A stretch of DNA of 64,000 nt from Ciona savignyi (GCA_000149265.1 CH003409.1:805505-869504), one strand, 5' to 3'; shown: positions 1-13,594, counted from the stretch's first letter. The notes: generated from the letters alone by a model not told the origin. A program made the numbers and translations.

Positions 1-1
1 A

Positions 2-3000
2 CTAAAACCAATCATTGTACATGTATGTTGTACAAGCCAAGACTGTGTTGCTGATAACCAATTGATAAGTGACCTTATTGGATTTTGTTCTCCTTCAGAT
101 GTTGTTACTTGCTGTAACCAGACAAAAGAAGGTTTGTTTTCATTTATTTCATCACTGGCACCATTTGCTAAATCTGAAAGATTTGTATGTCTGTTACTCC
201 AGATGGCCAATGTTATTCGTCTTCATTATGACAGTGACAAGCATATTATTGGCCAGGTTTGCTCCAATTTATTTCGTGCATGTGAAATACTTATTGAGCA
301 AAATTGTGCCTTGAATGTTGGCTCTTGTTTGACTTTGCTAGGTGAGTTATTACAACATGGTCATATGAATTGCAAGGTCTTCATTAATTTGGTATTAAAC
401 CTTCCAAGATTAATAATTGCAGTGCCAACAGATCTCAAGTACTCAGTACTAACTCTTATGCTTGTTCTGGTCAAATCTTCTTCTTATCAAAAGTTGAATG
501 ATTCTTACAAGCTTATGTGTATGTATGTTATCAAGGTGGCTGTGCTTTGGCTTCAATTTAACAAGTCTGTAATTAAATTGGAAAACTTGAATATTTTCCA
601 CATCCTTCAGGAGCTTGAGAATGAATTACAATGCATTGCACCGTGTGCGTTTAAGGAAAGTTGTGAATTGAGTATAGATGATGATTCTTGTGGAATATAC
701 TTCGCTGATGTGTTACTTAGTGTGACCACAACCACATGTTTAAATGAACAAAGTGTTGTGCTAAAGTGCTCCCCAACAGGCCCACATTCCATCCAGTCTA
801 AAACCTTGCATCACATATGTTCAACATACTCATTCTACCTGGGATCAATTATCACTATGTCTACATGGAAGGATTGTAAGATTGATGAATCGCTTTATTG
901 TAAAGCCTTAGACACTTTAAAGTCTATTTACCAGTTTCTGCCAGACACTGCACTCAGTATTCTTCCTGTTCTCTTGCATAGCATTAAACTGGAATGCAAT
1001 ATTATGTTTAGAAACAAGTGTTTAAATGCAATTGCAGATATGGTGTCAAATAGGTTTTGCATTGCGCCAATTCTTAATTTCTTTCATAATCTGGCAAACG
1101 GTGAACAACTGCTACCCCTTTCCATTCGCTTAATGTTGAAGGTATGTCGGCTTCAACCTCGATGTTTCCCATATTTACTCTCACTTACTTCACAAATGAG
1201 TGATTCTTTAAATGTGAAAACTGCAGTTTTATTTGCAACGAGAGAGATTTGTCGAGTCAAAGGTGGACCTTGTGTAAATGATGTTTTCAAACTTTTAATC
1301 TCAATGTTAAAGTTGCAGTTGGATGAGGAACATGTAGTTATGTTGCTTGACACTCTCCATTACATTTCTATCAATGAAGATATTGATATTGTTACTATAT
1401 GGTCAGGTATACAACACCACATCAGATCTTTCAAACAAAAATCAGTAACCCATGCAATTCTGCGTTATTTTTCTATGGTCCCCAGTTTACAGAGAAAAAA
1501 CAATCAAATTGAAATCTTTCAGGATTATGTTTTGTCTTGGATTTGGAAGATGACTTTGTCACCAGACTTTGAAATTGCTGGAGATGCTTATGTTGCTCTT
1601 TCCCATTTTAAGCAATCTCAGTTCAAGGTAAAACACATTCCAATGGATTTGATTCCAATGCTTCAGAAAGAAGAGACTTTTGATACAAACATGGCAGATG
1701 AGATAGTGGATCATGGCTTTCTAACATCATTAATCCACAATTCAATGGCACTCTCCTTGTCACAAAAACAGTTTTGTTTGGGTTCATTAATATGTCAGGA
1801 AATAGATGACCTTCCACAGGATATAAACCACAGGGCTTACATGGCATGTAGGAAAACCACATCCAACCCCCTTTCTGCTGTACCAAGCTTTCTTATGAAA
1901 CTGCACAACAGAAACAAACATCCTAACCTTACATCTCCTATTGCTACAGCTCTGCTTGTTTGTCAACCACTTCCACAGTTGGATTACAAAGATATGACAA
2001 TAGCAAAAGCACGAAAGCATAGAACTCAGTTACTTCAACTGCTTGAGCAAAAGTTATCCCAAGTTTCCATAGATAATCGTGACTGGAGAAGTATGTGGTG
2101 GTTACTGAAATCATGGCTCAAGTTCATGGAATCGTTTTTTAATGATTTTCAAAAGGCCCGTTTCAATGAGTTTAATCAAGATGAAGAAAATGTCTCCAAA
2201 TCTGATGAGAAGCTTATGTGTGCCAGATATTGGTGCAGAAATGAAATAACCGAGCTGCTTCAAAAAGTATCAAGTGGTACACCAAGCATGCAAGGCAATG
2301 CATTACTCTGTCTCTCAGCTTTGATGGCTGCCATTAATTCTTCAAAAAGCAGCAACAAGGAAACAAAGGTATTCGGTTATCTTAGTGATGATAAGTGGTT
2401 GGTTGATGTTTCAAGTGTGTTTCTATCCATCATAACAAACCACTACAGCTCACATGAAGTGTTACATATTAACTTCACTGGTGAGAATGTTAAGTCACAG
2501 CTTGGAAAAATTTGTGCTTTCTTATCTTTAACAAATGTAACCCTGATTCTGTTGACAATAGATGTTGATAAAGTCAAAAACATGCTCTATGTAATGCAAG
2601 AGCAAATCAAATCACAAAATGTAGAAACATTTAGTTGTATTACATTGGGGTATATGATTGCTTTACTTTATACAGAGAAAGCTAATGATCGAAATGAATC
2701 AATTGCTATTATGTTACAACAAGCTGTTGAATTGCTTAAAAGCAAATTGAATGAACTGTTCGATAGCGGTGAAGATAAAAATGCTGGTAACAGTGAAGAT
2801 GCTGGTATTGGTGCCTTAGTTGGTCTTGCATTTGTTGTGATACAGGTACCTTCAATTTACTTAGATGCTTCTAGCTTTAGTGAGCAGTTAAAAGAACAGC
2901 TTTTACTTCCACACAGCATTAATGTGATTCAAAATATTTCTCTAGTACTATCCTGGTTGAACTCCAAACTGCCTTCTGTGAATATTGTTGATTCTGTCAA

Positions 3001-4952
3001 TTTCCTCTGTGAGCTCTCAGAAACTCACCCCAACAACCGTAAAATCTGCACGGCATTGTCTATGCTGAGATGTCGATTGGAGTTTCATGCTTCCAAGGAA
3101 ACCAAGCAAAGTTCCAATTATGATGAAATGTTTAAAATTGCAGCAACTACTGCAAACAACGAACAAATCCCGTTAAAGAGGAAGGTTGCTGCCGTGTCTA
3201 GTTTAGCTGCACTGGTGGGAGCAGAGAGCCTTCAGCTTTACGACATAAGCGATGGTGCCTTAGCGATCCCAGATCACAGGTTATCCAGTGTTGTATCAAC
3301 TTTGCAGAAGCTGGTTCGAAATAACAAAGATGTCGCAGTGTCGAGTTGTTCCACTGAATTATTAGCTCGGATCTACCTGAGTTGCAACAAACAGACGAAC
3401 ACCAGCCAAGAACCATCATCATATTCCTACCTGCCGAAGCCCAGTGTGTTATGTCCTTTGATAAATGATTTGAAACGGGATATCGTGAAAGGAAAAACCA
3501 AGGTTGACGGATTAAAACTAGTGCTTGGTGCGCTACGGGTCGCATGTAGGTGTGGAAAAGTGTTACCTCCTATTGAATTAGCATCAGTTTTAAAGCACTG
3601 GTTGTTAAGTGATGATAAATACTTACAGCTTCTGTGTTTGAAAGTTTTGTTTCTACTTCATCAAAGTGTTTCTATTAAAAACACAATTTCAACCCTGATG
3701 GAAGATGCTTATTATGCTCGTAGTGATGCAGTGAGAGAACTTTTCTTTCAGAATCTGGGTATTTTACTCCAAATTGCACCTGCGCCAACTCTAAAAAAGT
3801 TGTTGAATGATTCAAATATGATAACTAATGAAACCCAATTGCACACTATTCTCAAACAGATTTGGATGAGCCAGCTTACACCCCAAGTATCAGCCATGTT
3901 TTGTGAGTTTTTGCACAAAATCTATCACAACTATCCACTCAAACTGAGCAGTCAACTGTCTTTGGAAAATTGGCAGATAATATCAATTATTCTTATACAA
4001 TTTCAAGATAACAAAGATTTCAATTCTATGACACCAATAAAGAAGAATGTTTTAAAATCTTTTTTTGTCAATATGCATCTGATATCCAAGCAATTAAAGC
4101 CCATCGGTTGTTGTTTGGAACAAATTATAGAATTAAACTTACTTAGTGAAAATGAACAGATGATGGGCTTGGTAATTCTGGAACTTTCATTTCACTCAAT
4201 TGTTTGGGGGGAACAGGACTTTGTTGCAAAACATCTGTCTGAATGGTTGATTGAGTTGATGGAACTAATCTCCAAGAAGATTAATGAAGGCAAGGCAACA
4301 AACATGTTTTATTTGAAGATCTTTTCTTGTGCACTTTGTACATTGGCTGGGGAGAATATGGGCCCATTGTATCCTGGTCGCTCTGGTAGAATGGAAGGTT
4401 CGTACCAATTATTATTATTCATAAATTAACATTACAGTTGTTAAAAATTAATTTAAAATATTGGCGAAAGTAAACTTGCAATTTTTAGCCTATAGCCAGG
4501 ACCTGAATTCGACATAGTTCTTCAATTACTTTTTCCTGTTTACTGATAACCTAATTCTGAGATAAAACCTGAATAAATGAAAATGAATTAGAAAAATAAG
4601 TGTCAAATAAAAACAACCATGTAAATCCACATAATTGCTTAACTAAAATATTCAAATAAAATTATATCTGCAATTATTGTTTTCAGGTATTCCTGAAACT
4701 AACCGGAAGTTTCTATGGTTAAACTGTATTCCGATGATGCTTCAAATAATTCCTTCTGTTTTCCGAGGAAAATATTGGGACTGTGATCCAACTTATCTGA
4801 TCACCTGGCTACACACCGTACACGATGCCACATCTCACCAACAGACCAAGTTAACTTTATTCAATGGTTTGGGAAATCTACGAAGAACCAGTTTATTTTG
4901 TGATCTGCCTGCTTGGTTAAATGTGGTGCCGAAATTAATCTACCCATCGTAG
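2..4952 (+). CDS. FOCAD: Focadhesin orthologue, 3' part (two exons)
   Basis: Focadhesin is a large HEAT/armadillo-like helical repeat protein linked in vertebrates to focal adhesions and to stabilising the SKI mRNA-decay complex. The frame is open from base 2, so the gene starts upstream. The large exon runs to 4397 (donor after the Gly codon's first base); the last exon is 4687-4952 and restores the Gly codon, ending at TAG. About 1530 residues are present against about 1800 in the human protein. Recognised blocks, from memory of the human protein, include the region around residues 480-560 (HAILRYFSMVPSL, VLSWIW, DAYVALSHF), AVPSFLMKLHNRNKHP, and SYSYLPKPS near residue 1120. Helical hydrophobic repeats run throughout, with no signal peptide. 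A poly(A) signal AATAAA lies at 5228. The TTG at 62 is not a real start. No frameshift or stop is seen. Confidence 0.9.
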
Positions 4953-5313
4953 TTTATACATTTCCAATTAGTGATATTGAAGTCTGTATCAGCTGTTTTT
5001 TTATGTTTATTTTTATTAATTGTCACTGCGAAAATATTTTCTCCATTAATAGAGAGCTGTACCTTATTCAGCTGTTTTATTTGATTGGGGATTATTTAAA
5101 TATTTTACTAGATCAGTGATAATGTGACGTCTTTTGCTTTATATATTGATTTTTTCTTTTTTTGACCGCTCTCCAAAACTCTTTGCAACATGCATTTTAG
5201 ATAAATTTAGTTCAACCAACCTTTTTAAATAAATTTAGTTAGTTTAATTTTTCGTTCCTTTATAACATTACAGAACAATGACATATTTAATTTAAAAAGA
5301 TAGGATAAAATGG

Positions 5314-5590
5314 CAAAATGTAGTCTAGTGGTTTAGTACGTCGCCTTTCAGCCGAAGGTTTGCGGTTTCAAACATGTCGCTAGTTTATCGGTGTGTTCTT
5401 GGGTATGGCACTTAACGGACATTGCTCGTACGCAGCGGTTTAATGGGTTCTGCTTAATTAAAGAAACGTGTGAATTATACACAGCACACTGCAATAGCTC
5501 CCGGTAACCCGATGGTGGGCGCGAGGTGATCTAACAATTGCCCGTGTGTCAACCCCCTTGGTTTTTCCACTTTCGGGGATAAAGTGATCA
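5314..5590 (+). repeat. SINE-like repeat, family 1 (tRNA-like head)
   Basis: This matches the recurrent family whose head resembles a tRNA gene (a 'GTCTAGTGGTT..' box, then GGTTTCAAAC), followed by a body with TTAATGGGTTCT, a conserved GGTAACCCGATGGTGGGCGC block and a CGGGGATAAA end. At least 16 other copies occur in this window on both strands. It is diverged and not a functional tRNA. Confidence 0.75.
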
Positions 5591-5899
5591 ATAAATGGAA
5601 CATTTTACTACAAAAGGAACTTGAGGTACATTACCTGAACCCAGTGGTGTAAGGGGTTGTATTAAAAACTCTAAAAGTCTTGATTATAAACAACAAACTA
5701 TCTCCGGCAATCAAGCTATGGAGATAAGTTAAATTTCCTCTTCTTGGTTATAAATCTAAAGAAATTGAGCCACACGACTCGGTGATAAAACAAGAATATC
5801 CCATACGTTCTGAATGTTTGCTTTTACATGTGTGATATAAGAATACTTAAGCATAAGTGAAACAATCAGAAGAACATATCACACAATGCTGTTTTCCTT

Positions 5900-5977
5900 T
5901 TATTGCGAAAAAAGTTTGCGTTTTTTATATTGCGAAAAAAGTTTGCGTTTTTTATATTCAAAAAAAGTTTGCGTATT
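5900..5977. repeat. Short tandem repeat, ~24-bp unit
   Basis: About three units of a 24-bp sequence contain GCGAAAAAAGTTTGCGTTTT. The third unit is degenerate. The 65-residue reading frame across it is a product of the repeat and not counted as a gene. Confidence 0.7.
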
Positions 5978-7020
5978 TTTTGAATATCGGTTAAAATGGT
6001 TCTTTAGGTGCAAAATATGCCGTTACACAGCAACTAAGGAAACGATACATTCTTTTGATCTTCGATTTTATCCTCCAATATGAGATAGTTACTGCTGCAG
6101 TGCAAATTTTGCGGCATAATCAATGCCTCACTTAGGCCTACTTACTCATTGTGTTGCCTCAAAACGCATTATAATAATTATAGATTTACCATATAATTTT
6201 CTTTTAGAAAATTTATAATCTTGACAGAAATAATTTGTTTTCGATTTATTGAAAATTATTATTGTAGTTTTGCTATTTCTTTGTTTCTTTAAAAATGAAT
6301 AATAAGATTAGGCTACTTATGAAGCGAAATTGGGAAATAAACACCAAATACAGTCATTTTTTTGACGCTACTGAAAAGTTGTAAGTTTTGTTCTTAAAAA
6401 TATTCAAAAAAGAAATAAAAGAATACGCCACATACACATAATCAAATATAATATTTACCACGTACTGACGGTCGTTGCGCTCTAGACCACCGATCAAATT
6501 ACCGCAGAGTCTTTCTTGTATTTTCCCGGTAAACATAGACACTTATAGGAAGAGGCATCGACCAATGCATAAAAGAGAAGAGATCAAGTCGATTTTTATA
6601 CGACAATCAAGTTGAATACAACACCAATCACGATTGAGCGCAGGATCTTGCTTCTTCTTTGTCTAGTTCTGCTTCAGACGGTTTCTGTACAAGGGTGGCT
6701 GACGTCGAGAAGACGGAAAGTAAATGACCGAAGGCGTTTGGATATTTGCAGGGAACCAGTAAGTCGGTACTTATATTACAAGTAGGATTGAAGTTGCACG
6801 TTGAAAAATATCAAAACACAATTATTTTATAGGAAACCTAAGGAGGCGCAAATTCAAGGTAAATATTTTTGTTTTGTGTACGTTAAAATATTAATGCTTT
6901 TTCTCCGTGATGCGGAATATAAGGGCTTTGCAGTGTATCGTATATAATTAAGGCGTTTCTTTAGGTTTTAATACAACTCATTAATTCACTGGGTTTTGTA
7001 ATGTTTGCTTGGTTTTAATT

Positions 7021-7317
7021 CTACAGAGTTGGTTTTAATTCTACAAGTTTTCGGCTGTCTATGCTATCCGACAAGAGTTTAACGATCGCATCTGTTATCA
7101 TGCTTACTTCAAACTGGGGCCTTCCGGATCTTTTAACAGAGTGGAAATAGTGTTTTATGTCTTTACTAAGGTATAAATAAAATGTAATTATTTTCTTGTA
7201 GTTATTAAAGAGATCTTGAGCCTGCAGTAACAGATCACGCGCAGTTACGATATCTTTGTTATGATTGAAAATGCCGATCTTTAATTGATATCCATACGTT
7301 GCGTAATTAATCAACAT
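7021..7317 (-). CDS. Uncharacterised reading frame in the A-only segment
   Basis: A 98-residue frame starts with ATG and runs through a mixed, non-repetitive composition (LQAQDLFNNYKKIITFYLYL, then KSIDSRKL-like charged residues). It lies in the ~600 bp present in unit A but replaced by about 20 bp in unit B, so it is either an insertion in A or a deletion from B. No family is recognised. It may be an exon fragment or a transposon remnant. Confidence 0.2.
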   Translation of the reverse strand: MLINYATYGYQLKIGIFNHNKDIVTARDLLLQAQDLFNNYKKIITFYLYLSKDIKHYFHSVKRSGRPQFEVSMITDAIVKLLSDSIDSRKLVELKPTL

Positions 7318-7699
7318 TAAATCATAGTAATCTTGTATGTTCGATAAGTGTTGAGTTCATGGAGATCAGGGGTTACATATTATTCTGGTCAGTTGATTCA
7401 AGCGACTGGTGTCATTGGCACAGAAAAAATACGTGCACACGTGATGAAAATACAAATCTGAGCGGGAAATGATGTGCGTAACTACAATTTGCCAATAAAA
7501 CTTCAATTTATAAAATGGATTTGTATTATTCTGTCACGAAATTTGTTTCTTTTTGCGATAAAACCCACAAAAAATGTTTATTTCAAGTTGAATTCTGAAA
7601 CAGACTCTTTACCAAATATACGGTATTCTGGCCCCTTTGTAAACGAAATCAGTTTCGATCTCGGTCACTAAGACCGATTTTGTAGAGAATCAGTATATT

Positions 7700-7845
7700 T
7701 AACGGTGGAGTTACCCATTCGGCCACGTTCTAGAATGACTTATTTATATATTTTTCTACCGTGCTAAGGTTCGAACCCATGATGGGCTCGTCACCGAAAC
7801 CGTTTTATATAGGTGGTATCAATATCGGCCGCGTTAGCCATTTGA
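7700..7845 (-). repeat. SINE-like repeat, family 2
   Basis: Read on the minus strand this has a tRNA-like head (the gGCCGAATGGTTAACGCGACC type), a spacer with TATATACC and a second block GGTTCGAACCTTAGCACGG. The duplicate in unit B is at 13595-13740. Many single copies occur later in the window. Confidence 0.65.
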
Positions 7846-8680
7846 TGAAGACCGTTCCAAAGGGTTTTACAGTTAATTAAGAAAAAAAATAAGGATGGAC
7901 CTTCATGTTTGTCATTTTTTGTCGAAAAAAAAACGCAGATAAAATCACATTTCGCGGACCAGAAACAGTGAAAAGACCGCAGAAGTTTTAGTAGTTTTGG
8001 TAAACTTAAACAGTTTTGTTTGTGAACCCTTTAGTATGTGTAAAATAGAGCACGACGGATTTGTGGCTGCAAGTTTAAATAATTCTATTTTGCAAATAAG
8101 CGTTAGGGTGATTAAATAACTTCAAGAGTACCCTAACCCATAATACCGCCGATGTGCACCACTAGATAGTTGCAAAAGAGGTAATGAATCGACAGTATTA
8201 CCAATATATACATGATATACCCAATTAAATAACGGTAAATCGATGTTTTTTTGTTGAATTATTAAACTTAATGAATTATTTCTCAGGGCTGATTCATAGG
8301 TCTTTAAGGCAGCGCTATATTAAGCGGCTTTGACAAATATTGAATACAAGACTTTCTGACTAAATATTTAACAAAATTTTATTGGGTAGCTCTGATTCTT
8401 TATAGTACTCAAGAGAACTAAAATGTTAACATTTACTATGGTTATATATTTTTTTATTAACAATTATGTCAACTGAAATGGTACAATTGCCAAATGTAAA
8501 CATTCATTCTTCCATAACAAAAAACATGTATCAGTTTGTGAATAGGCAGAATACTGGTGTTACAAAATATAAAGCTTGGTAAAATCGGTAAATAAACCTG
8601 GGACATGGTTAGTTGTGTCAAAATTGATGTAGTAGTGGGACACGTGTAAAGAGTATCAATCTGAATGCGGTCATGTATAG

Positions 8681-10986
8681 TTAAGCGAAAGTCGGGTTAG
8701 TGTTTCCTGCATCCCTTCCGTTTTGAATCACCACATTTGTGGGCTGGGAGGTTGGGACAAATGAATTCGATGACGTTGTTACAACTGTCATTTTCCTTTG
8801 GCGTGCTGTGATTGCGAAACCGATTTATGGAGGAATGTTATGTTTATATCTGTTGATGGGCAATCGCAGTGGGGTTTACTACCAATCGTTTACCTCATGT
8901 AACTGTCTGGATAACGAAGTTACTGCTGTGCGTTGTGTATGATTAAGATATTCCTTTAATTTGGTTAAACCTCTAAATCAATTACGTTTAGGAAATGTCT
9001 GTAAGTGTCAAGGATCACGATTGATCGGGAATCGCAACTTGTTGAATCTCGAACGGAAAACTTTATCGATTCATATACTGTCTACTATATAAAAATGTTG
9101 TGCCGGGTGAAAGATGCTTTGATCGAGTCAGTTAACCGACCAGCCATTTTCGCAAATAAAGATATGTTTCGCCTGTTGTAAGAAATCATTATGCGCGTAA
9201 CACGATGAATCGTGTGATCACTTCAGGTCTGCATTTGGTTTACCAAAGGTATTCTCGTTTGATATGTATTATAGTGGCTTTGGTACACTATCTTTTCACT
9301 CCAATTGACCATTGAGTTCAGGTATCATACACTAGGTGCCTTGCCCAAGTACACAGTAGACACCTTATAACTGGTTTCGAACCATAACACTCTGCTTGAC
9401 AGTCCGACACGTTACGAAAGATTTAAACGACTGGGCGAACTAACAGTCTCCTCCAGCTTAACGAGGTACAAGTAAGTTTCGAAAACTCTTTTCGAAAAAT
9501 TTCAGCAGATTACATGTTGCTTTATATGTCGGTATTTTTAACATTTATATATATTATTATATTGTAAAAAATAAATACAGAAAATTGTTTGTTTGTAAAT
9601 ATATACAGAAAATTATATATGTAAATATAAAACTATTACATGATACTTGGATGAAGCCCACGCCCCAAACGATAGCCCACACCCCATCCAAATAGCACGA
9701 ATGGAACAGTGATAACTTGCAACCAACCAATCCAGAAATTTAAACAGAAAGTCTTGCATCCGCTTATGTTCTTCTGACTAGACTGTGCGCAGCAAAGAAT
9801 CGAGAACGAAGCCATGATGGTTCCTGAAATAAAAAGGCGATTATGTTACCAACATTACTATACGCTAATATATATATATAGACGATATATTAATATAATA
9901 CGGCGTGGGCATGCTGCTTTGTAAAAAATTAGAATTTTCACAATCTAAGACGAACTATAGTTTAAAAGTACCATCGATGCATCTATATTTGAATGGGCGC
10001 CGTTAAACGACATAAAACGTTTACGTGTCTTAAGATGCCAAGAAAAAAATTAGGAATATATGCTATACTTTATTCTCACTTAAATGGTATTATCACATAA
10101 GAAATCGTCTGATTTTCCCACCGTTGGGTTACCGGAAATACTGCAGTGTGTTGTTCATGTTTGAGACTGTTCTTCAACCCATTAACCTAGGCTACTAGGT
10201 TAAGGTAATGTCCGCTATGTGCGCTTTGTCCAAGGAAAAACCGACCAACTAGTGATTAGCTTCGTTCTCACAACCTTTTGACAGAGAGGCGACACTTTAT
10301 CTCAGCGGTTGAAAACATAAAAAACATATATACCAATTCCTGGTAAAAGACAGTTGATCACCAGACAAGTGATGGCGCACCACATCGGCATTATTGGTAC
10401 AGATGCTGAGCCAATCAAGGAGTTGGTTTGATGAGCTGTCTGAGTGGTGTATGATACATACTGCGTTGGTAGTGAAACTTGTGTTTGAATTTGTATTGTC
10501 TGAAAGTATATGACCATACTAGTTATATGTGTCAGTTTTTAGCTTACCATATCACTTAGTAATCAGTTTATCGTCAATTTTCAGTATTGAGATTTGAATT
10601 AAATATTCATGTTTATCTTCATGCAAAGGAAATGGCAAGACGCTTTAACACACTATGTTAACATACGCTATTACTCGGATAAAAGTGTTTCTGACTATAC
10701 CCACATAAAATAATTGATTAAAGTATATGCGTGGTTTAACTACTTTCATTTTGTCGCTTTTTTCGTGTTTACAATTATTTTTTAACTAAATTGAATTAAA
10801 TAATAGACATAAATTTCTTACGTTAAAACATTTTAGTGTATTTAGGCCTAAAAACTATATAAGTAAGACTCTACAAAAAGCAACCAAGCTTACCTGTGGG
10901 TTCGGTGCCGGTACAGCATTATAACAAGTATGATCGGCTGTCTGCAACCTTTCGCGTTCCTCTGAATTGTATGTTGATTGGTTCAT
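8681..10986 (-). pseudogene. SPEC3/Stum-family gene, copy A (frameshifted)
   Basis: Four exons are recognisable on the minus strand: 10894-10986 (ATG, 31 residues), 10334-10499, 9640-9823 and 8681-8805. Intron phases 0, 1, 1 match copies B and C and the plus-strand gene at 27094. The family, named after sea-urchin SPEC3 and Drosophila Stum, has a short N-terminal tail and two conserved hydrophobic segments (here VPIMPMWCAITCLVINCLLP and the WIGWLQ..VLFGW segment). Exon 3 is 184 nt instead of 183: one extra C near 9694 within CCCACACCCC shifts the frame in the second hydrophobic segment and gives an early TAA at the exon end. It is therefore likely inactive unless this is a sequencing error. 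Splice signals are otherwise intact. Confidence 0.8.
9290..9425 (-). repeat. Old family-1 SINE fragment in SPEC3/Stum intron 3
   Basis: GTGCCTTGCCCAAGTACAC and a tRNA-like end with AACTGGTTTCGAACC identify a degenerate family-1 fragment. The same fragment sits at the equivalent place in copies B (15236-15370) and C (23610-23740), so it was inserted before the duplications. Confidence 0.55.
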
Positions 10987-12868
10987 TGTAATATTATTAA
11001 ACTCATACGCGCCTTTTTCCGGAAATAAATATTTTGACCTGTCTAAAGGGATACAACACTAAAAGGCAAAATGATCAGGGACCAGGGTAACTAAATTTCA
11101 TTCACACTTTGGAAGATAGATTTGTGAAGAATCAGGTTCTTTTGTGATCGGTTGGTATGCTTATACCTATAGCAGTAAATCTAACTGAGTTCTCCAACTA
11201 ATAAGACTCCGAATTGACTCCGTCTCGGAAGGTTTTGACAGTTTCTTATAAGCTTATACATTAAAACACATACAGTTCAACTGGTTGCCTGGACATACTC
11301 GGAGCCGCGCCCCAACAGGCGATTTATTTTGGTCCTTATTCCAAAACGCGTTTTTAATACTAATTAATGCAAGGACTCTATACCCAAAGCATCAGCTTGC
11401 AATACGTATGGCATAATGCGTGGGAATGATTATAAAGGAGGCGTTGAGGACAATAGCCGGTTTACGCAGAGGAAATGATTTTTCAGGAGTTGTAGCATTT
11501 CGTATAGTATATATTTGTTTTAATTTATGTCTAAAATATTTTGTGTTGTAAAGTCGTTTTTTGCGTTTTAAGTTTATCGACGCTCACGTGTTATTTATTA
11601 CTCCTTACGTAATTATCACCTTGTACGGCCCTTTGTATTTCCTCTGGTTTAAATCATTAACATAGTTTTCCCACTTAATATTCCACAGTTAGTAAAACAT
11701 GCAGATGTGAAACTTCTCGCACGTGAACTTTTTGCACCCCGTAAATGGCCTATATATTCTGGAAATTTGAATAGTATGATGTAACCTACAATAACGTACT
11801 TGAGATAACCTACTGAATGACGTCATGCTGAATGACGTACTAAGTAACTTGAGTCGCGAATAAACTGAGAATTGAATGAGACGCAGAATACAACTAAACT
11901 GAATCAAGAGTTAACTTTCGAGCTTGAGATCTAGACATTAAAAATCGTGACTCCCATAATATTTAGTAAGCGTTCTGTGGAAAGTAGATTTTCCACTGCG
12001 CAGCTCGCCAGAGACCGTAAGGCAGAGCCGGCTAAATCAAGCTCAACCAACTTCAAGCAATCAGCTCTAAAAAGCACAAGCCCACAGAGTAAAAGGGGAC
12101 AGCCGTGCGCCCATTAATCGCCAATTACAACAATTTTAACATAACTTAATATAATGTGCAAAAAATATTGTCTAAAAGCGAATGTCACTACACAGCTTCC
12201 TTTTCCCCCAAAATTTTATATTTTGAAACTATTAATCCGCCATGGTATTTATATAAAATTTTGTAGGAACATCGCGTAGAGACATTTCAAATGGTGGCGG
12301 GAAAAATCAATTTTTAACAAACAAATTGGTCGGATCTTTTCGATGGTGAAATGTGGATGACATCTGTAAAATAAACTGAACAAGGGTTTCTGTATAGGGT
12401 CTATGAAGTAACCATCAGGTTATTCGCTATGCAAAACATTGGTGGTCCATGCAGAGGGCAAAAATCAAACCAAAGCATTATTCAGACGCAAGTCACGTTA
12501 TAGACAATAGACATAAAAGCATACTCGTATAAGAAGTTAGTCGGCGTGGAGCATCCTCGACACGCAATAACATACCCAGTAGATATAAAATACTCATATA
12601 AAATAGGCCAGACGATATGCTCAACTCATGTAATAATCAAAAATGCTTTTGTCGTGATCCCACCCTAATTTCATATTCCACCAACCTTTAAATCAAAATA
12701 CTTAACAACTCGATGACAGTCAAAGATGCGTCTCATAGACAAAACGGCCACCACGAAAACGACAAACTTGTATACGTGAGCCCAGGTGATCGCTCAGGTT
12801 TGCGACGCGTGTCGTGAAGAAAATTCTTTTCCGACTCAATCCAAATGTCGAAAATATTGTTTTCCTCT

Positions 12869-13112
12869 TCAATTGTGCTGCTCGTAATTGATGGTTTCTT
12901 TATTTCGCACATGACTTTCAGCGTTTTCTGCGCTTCCCCTTGATCTACTATCTTCTTTGTGTTTAGTTGCAGGCAATGCGAAACCCGTTTCTTCGGTTAG
13001 ATGACGTAGACGGCCACTTAGCCCATCCATAATGAGATTAAAGCGCTTTATAAAGTCCAAACCAATCACGGGATGGCGAACGTTTGCAATTTGTTAGTTC
13101 CGTTTGAATGAG
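12869..13112 (-). mobile_element. LTR-retroelement protease fragment (unit A end)
   Basis: The minus-strand frame includes the motif IGLDFIKRFNL, typical of the C-terminal half of a Ty3/Gypsy-type aspartic protease, followed by a hydrophilic tail. Only this fragment is present and no long terminal repeats are seen. The first bases (13066-13112) lie just outside the duplicated unit and also occur at 20994-21035. A degenerate copy lies at 19085-19277 in unit B. Confidence 0.5.
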
Positions 13113-13594
13113 CCCACACCTTCTTTGTCTAGTTCTGCTTCAGACGGTTTCTGTACAAGGGTGGCTGACGGCGAGAAGACGTAAAGATAATGACCGAAGG
13201 CTTTTGGGATTTGGAGGGAACCAGTAAGTCGGTACTTTTTATTACAAGTAGGATTGAAGTTGCACGTTGAAAAATATCAAAACACAATTATTTTATAGGA
13301 AACCTAAGGAGGCGCAAATTCAAGGTAAATATTTTTGTTTTGTGTACGTTAAAATATTAATGCTTTTTCTCCGTGATGCGGAATATAAGAGTTTTGCAGT
13401 GTATCGTATATAATTAGCCTAAGGCTTTTCTTTAGGATTTAGTACAAATCATTAATTTACTGGGTTTTGTAATGTTTGCTATTTACCTTGCTCATCGACA
13501 ACCAAATATACGGTATTTAGGCCCCTTTGTTAACGAAATCAGTTTCGATCTCGGTCACTAAGAACGTTTTTTGTAGAGAATCAGTATATGTAAC

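Larger units (their letters stand above)
4953..6653. other. 3' flank of focadhesin and intergenic DNA
   Basis: No gene is recognised. The stretch holds the likely focadhesin poly(A) signal at 5228-5233, a SINE-like repeat at 5314-5590, a short A-rich tandem repeat at 5900-5977, and AT-rich DNA up to the edge of the SPEC3/Stum duplication at 6654. Small reading frames here have no recognisable domains. Confidence 0.6.
6654..13065. repeat. Segmental duplication unit A
   Basis: This unit is nearly identical over most of its length to unit B. Both start at CTTCTTTGTCTAGTTCTGCT and end at AAAGTCCAAACCAA. Unit A differs by about 600 bp at 7006-7609 that B lacks, by a longer first gene intron, and by lacking the 459-bp insert found in B. 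It carries SPEC3/Stum copy A. Confidence 0.9.

Noticed and set aside
62-314. Start of the focadhesin gene at the TTG at 62, and the 81-codon frame at 69
   Set aside because: The focadhesin frame stays open back to base 2 and the human protein has several hundred residues before this point; the second frame is a shadow.
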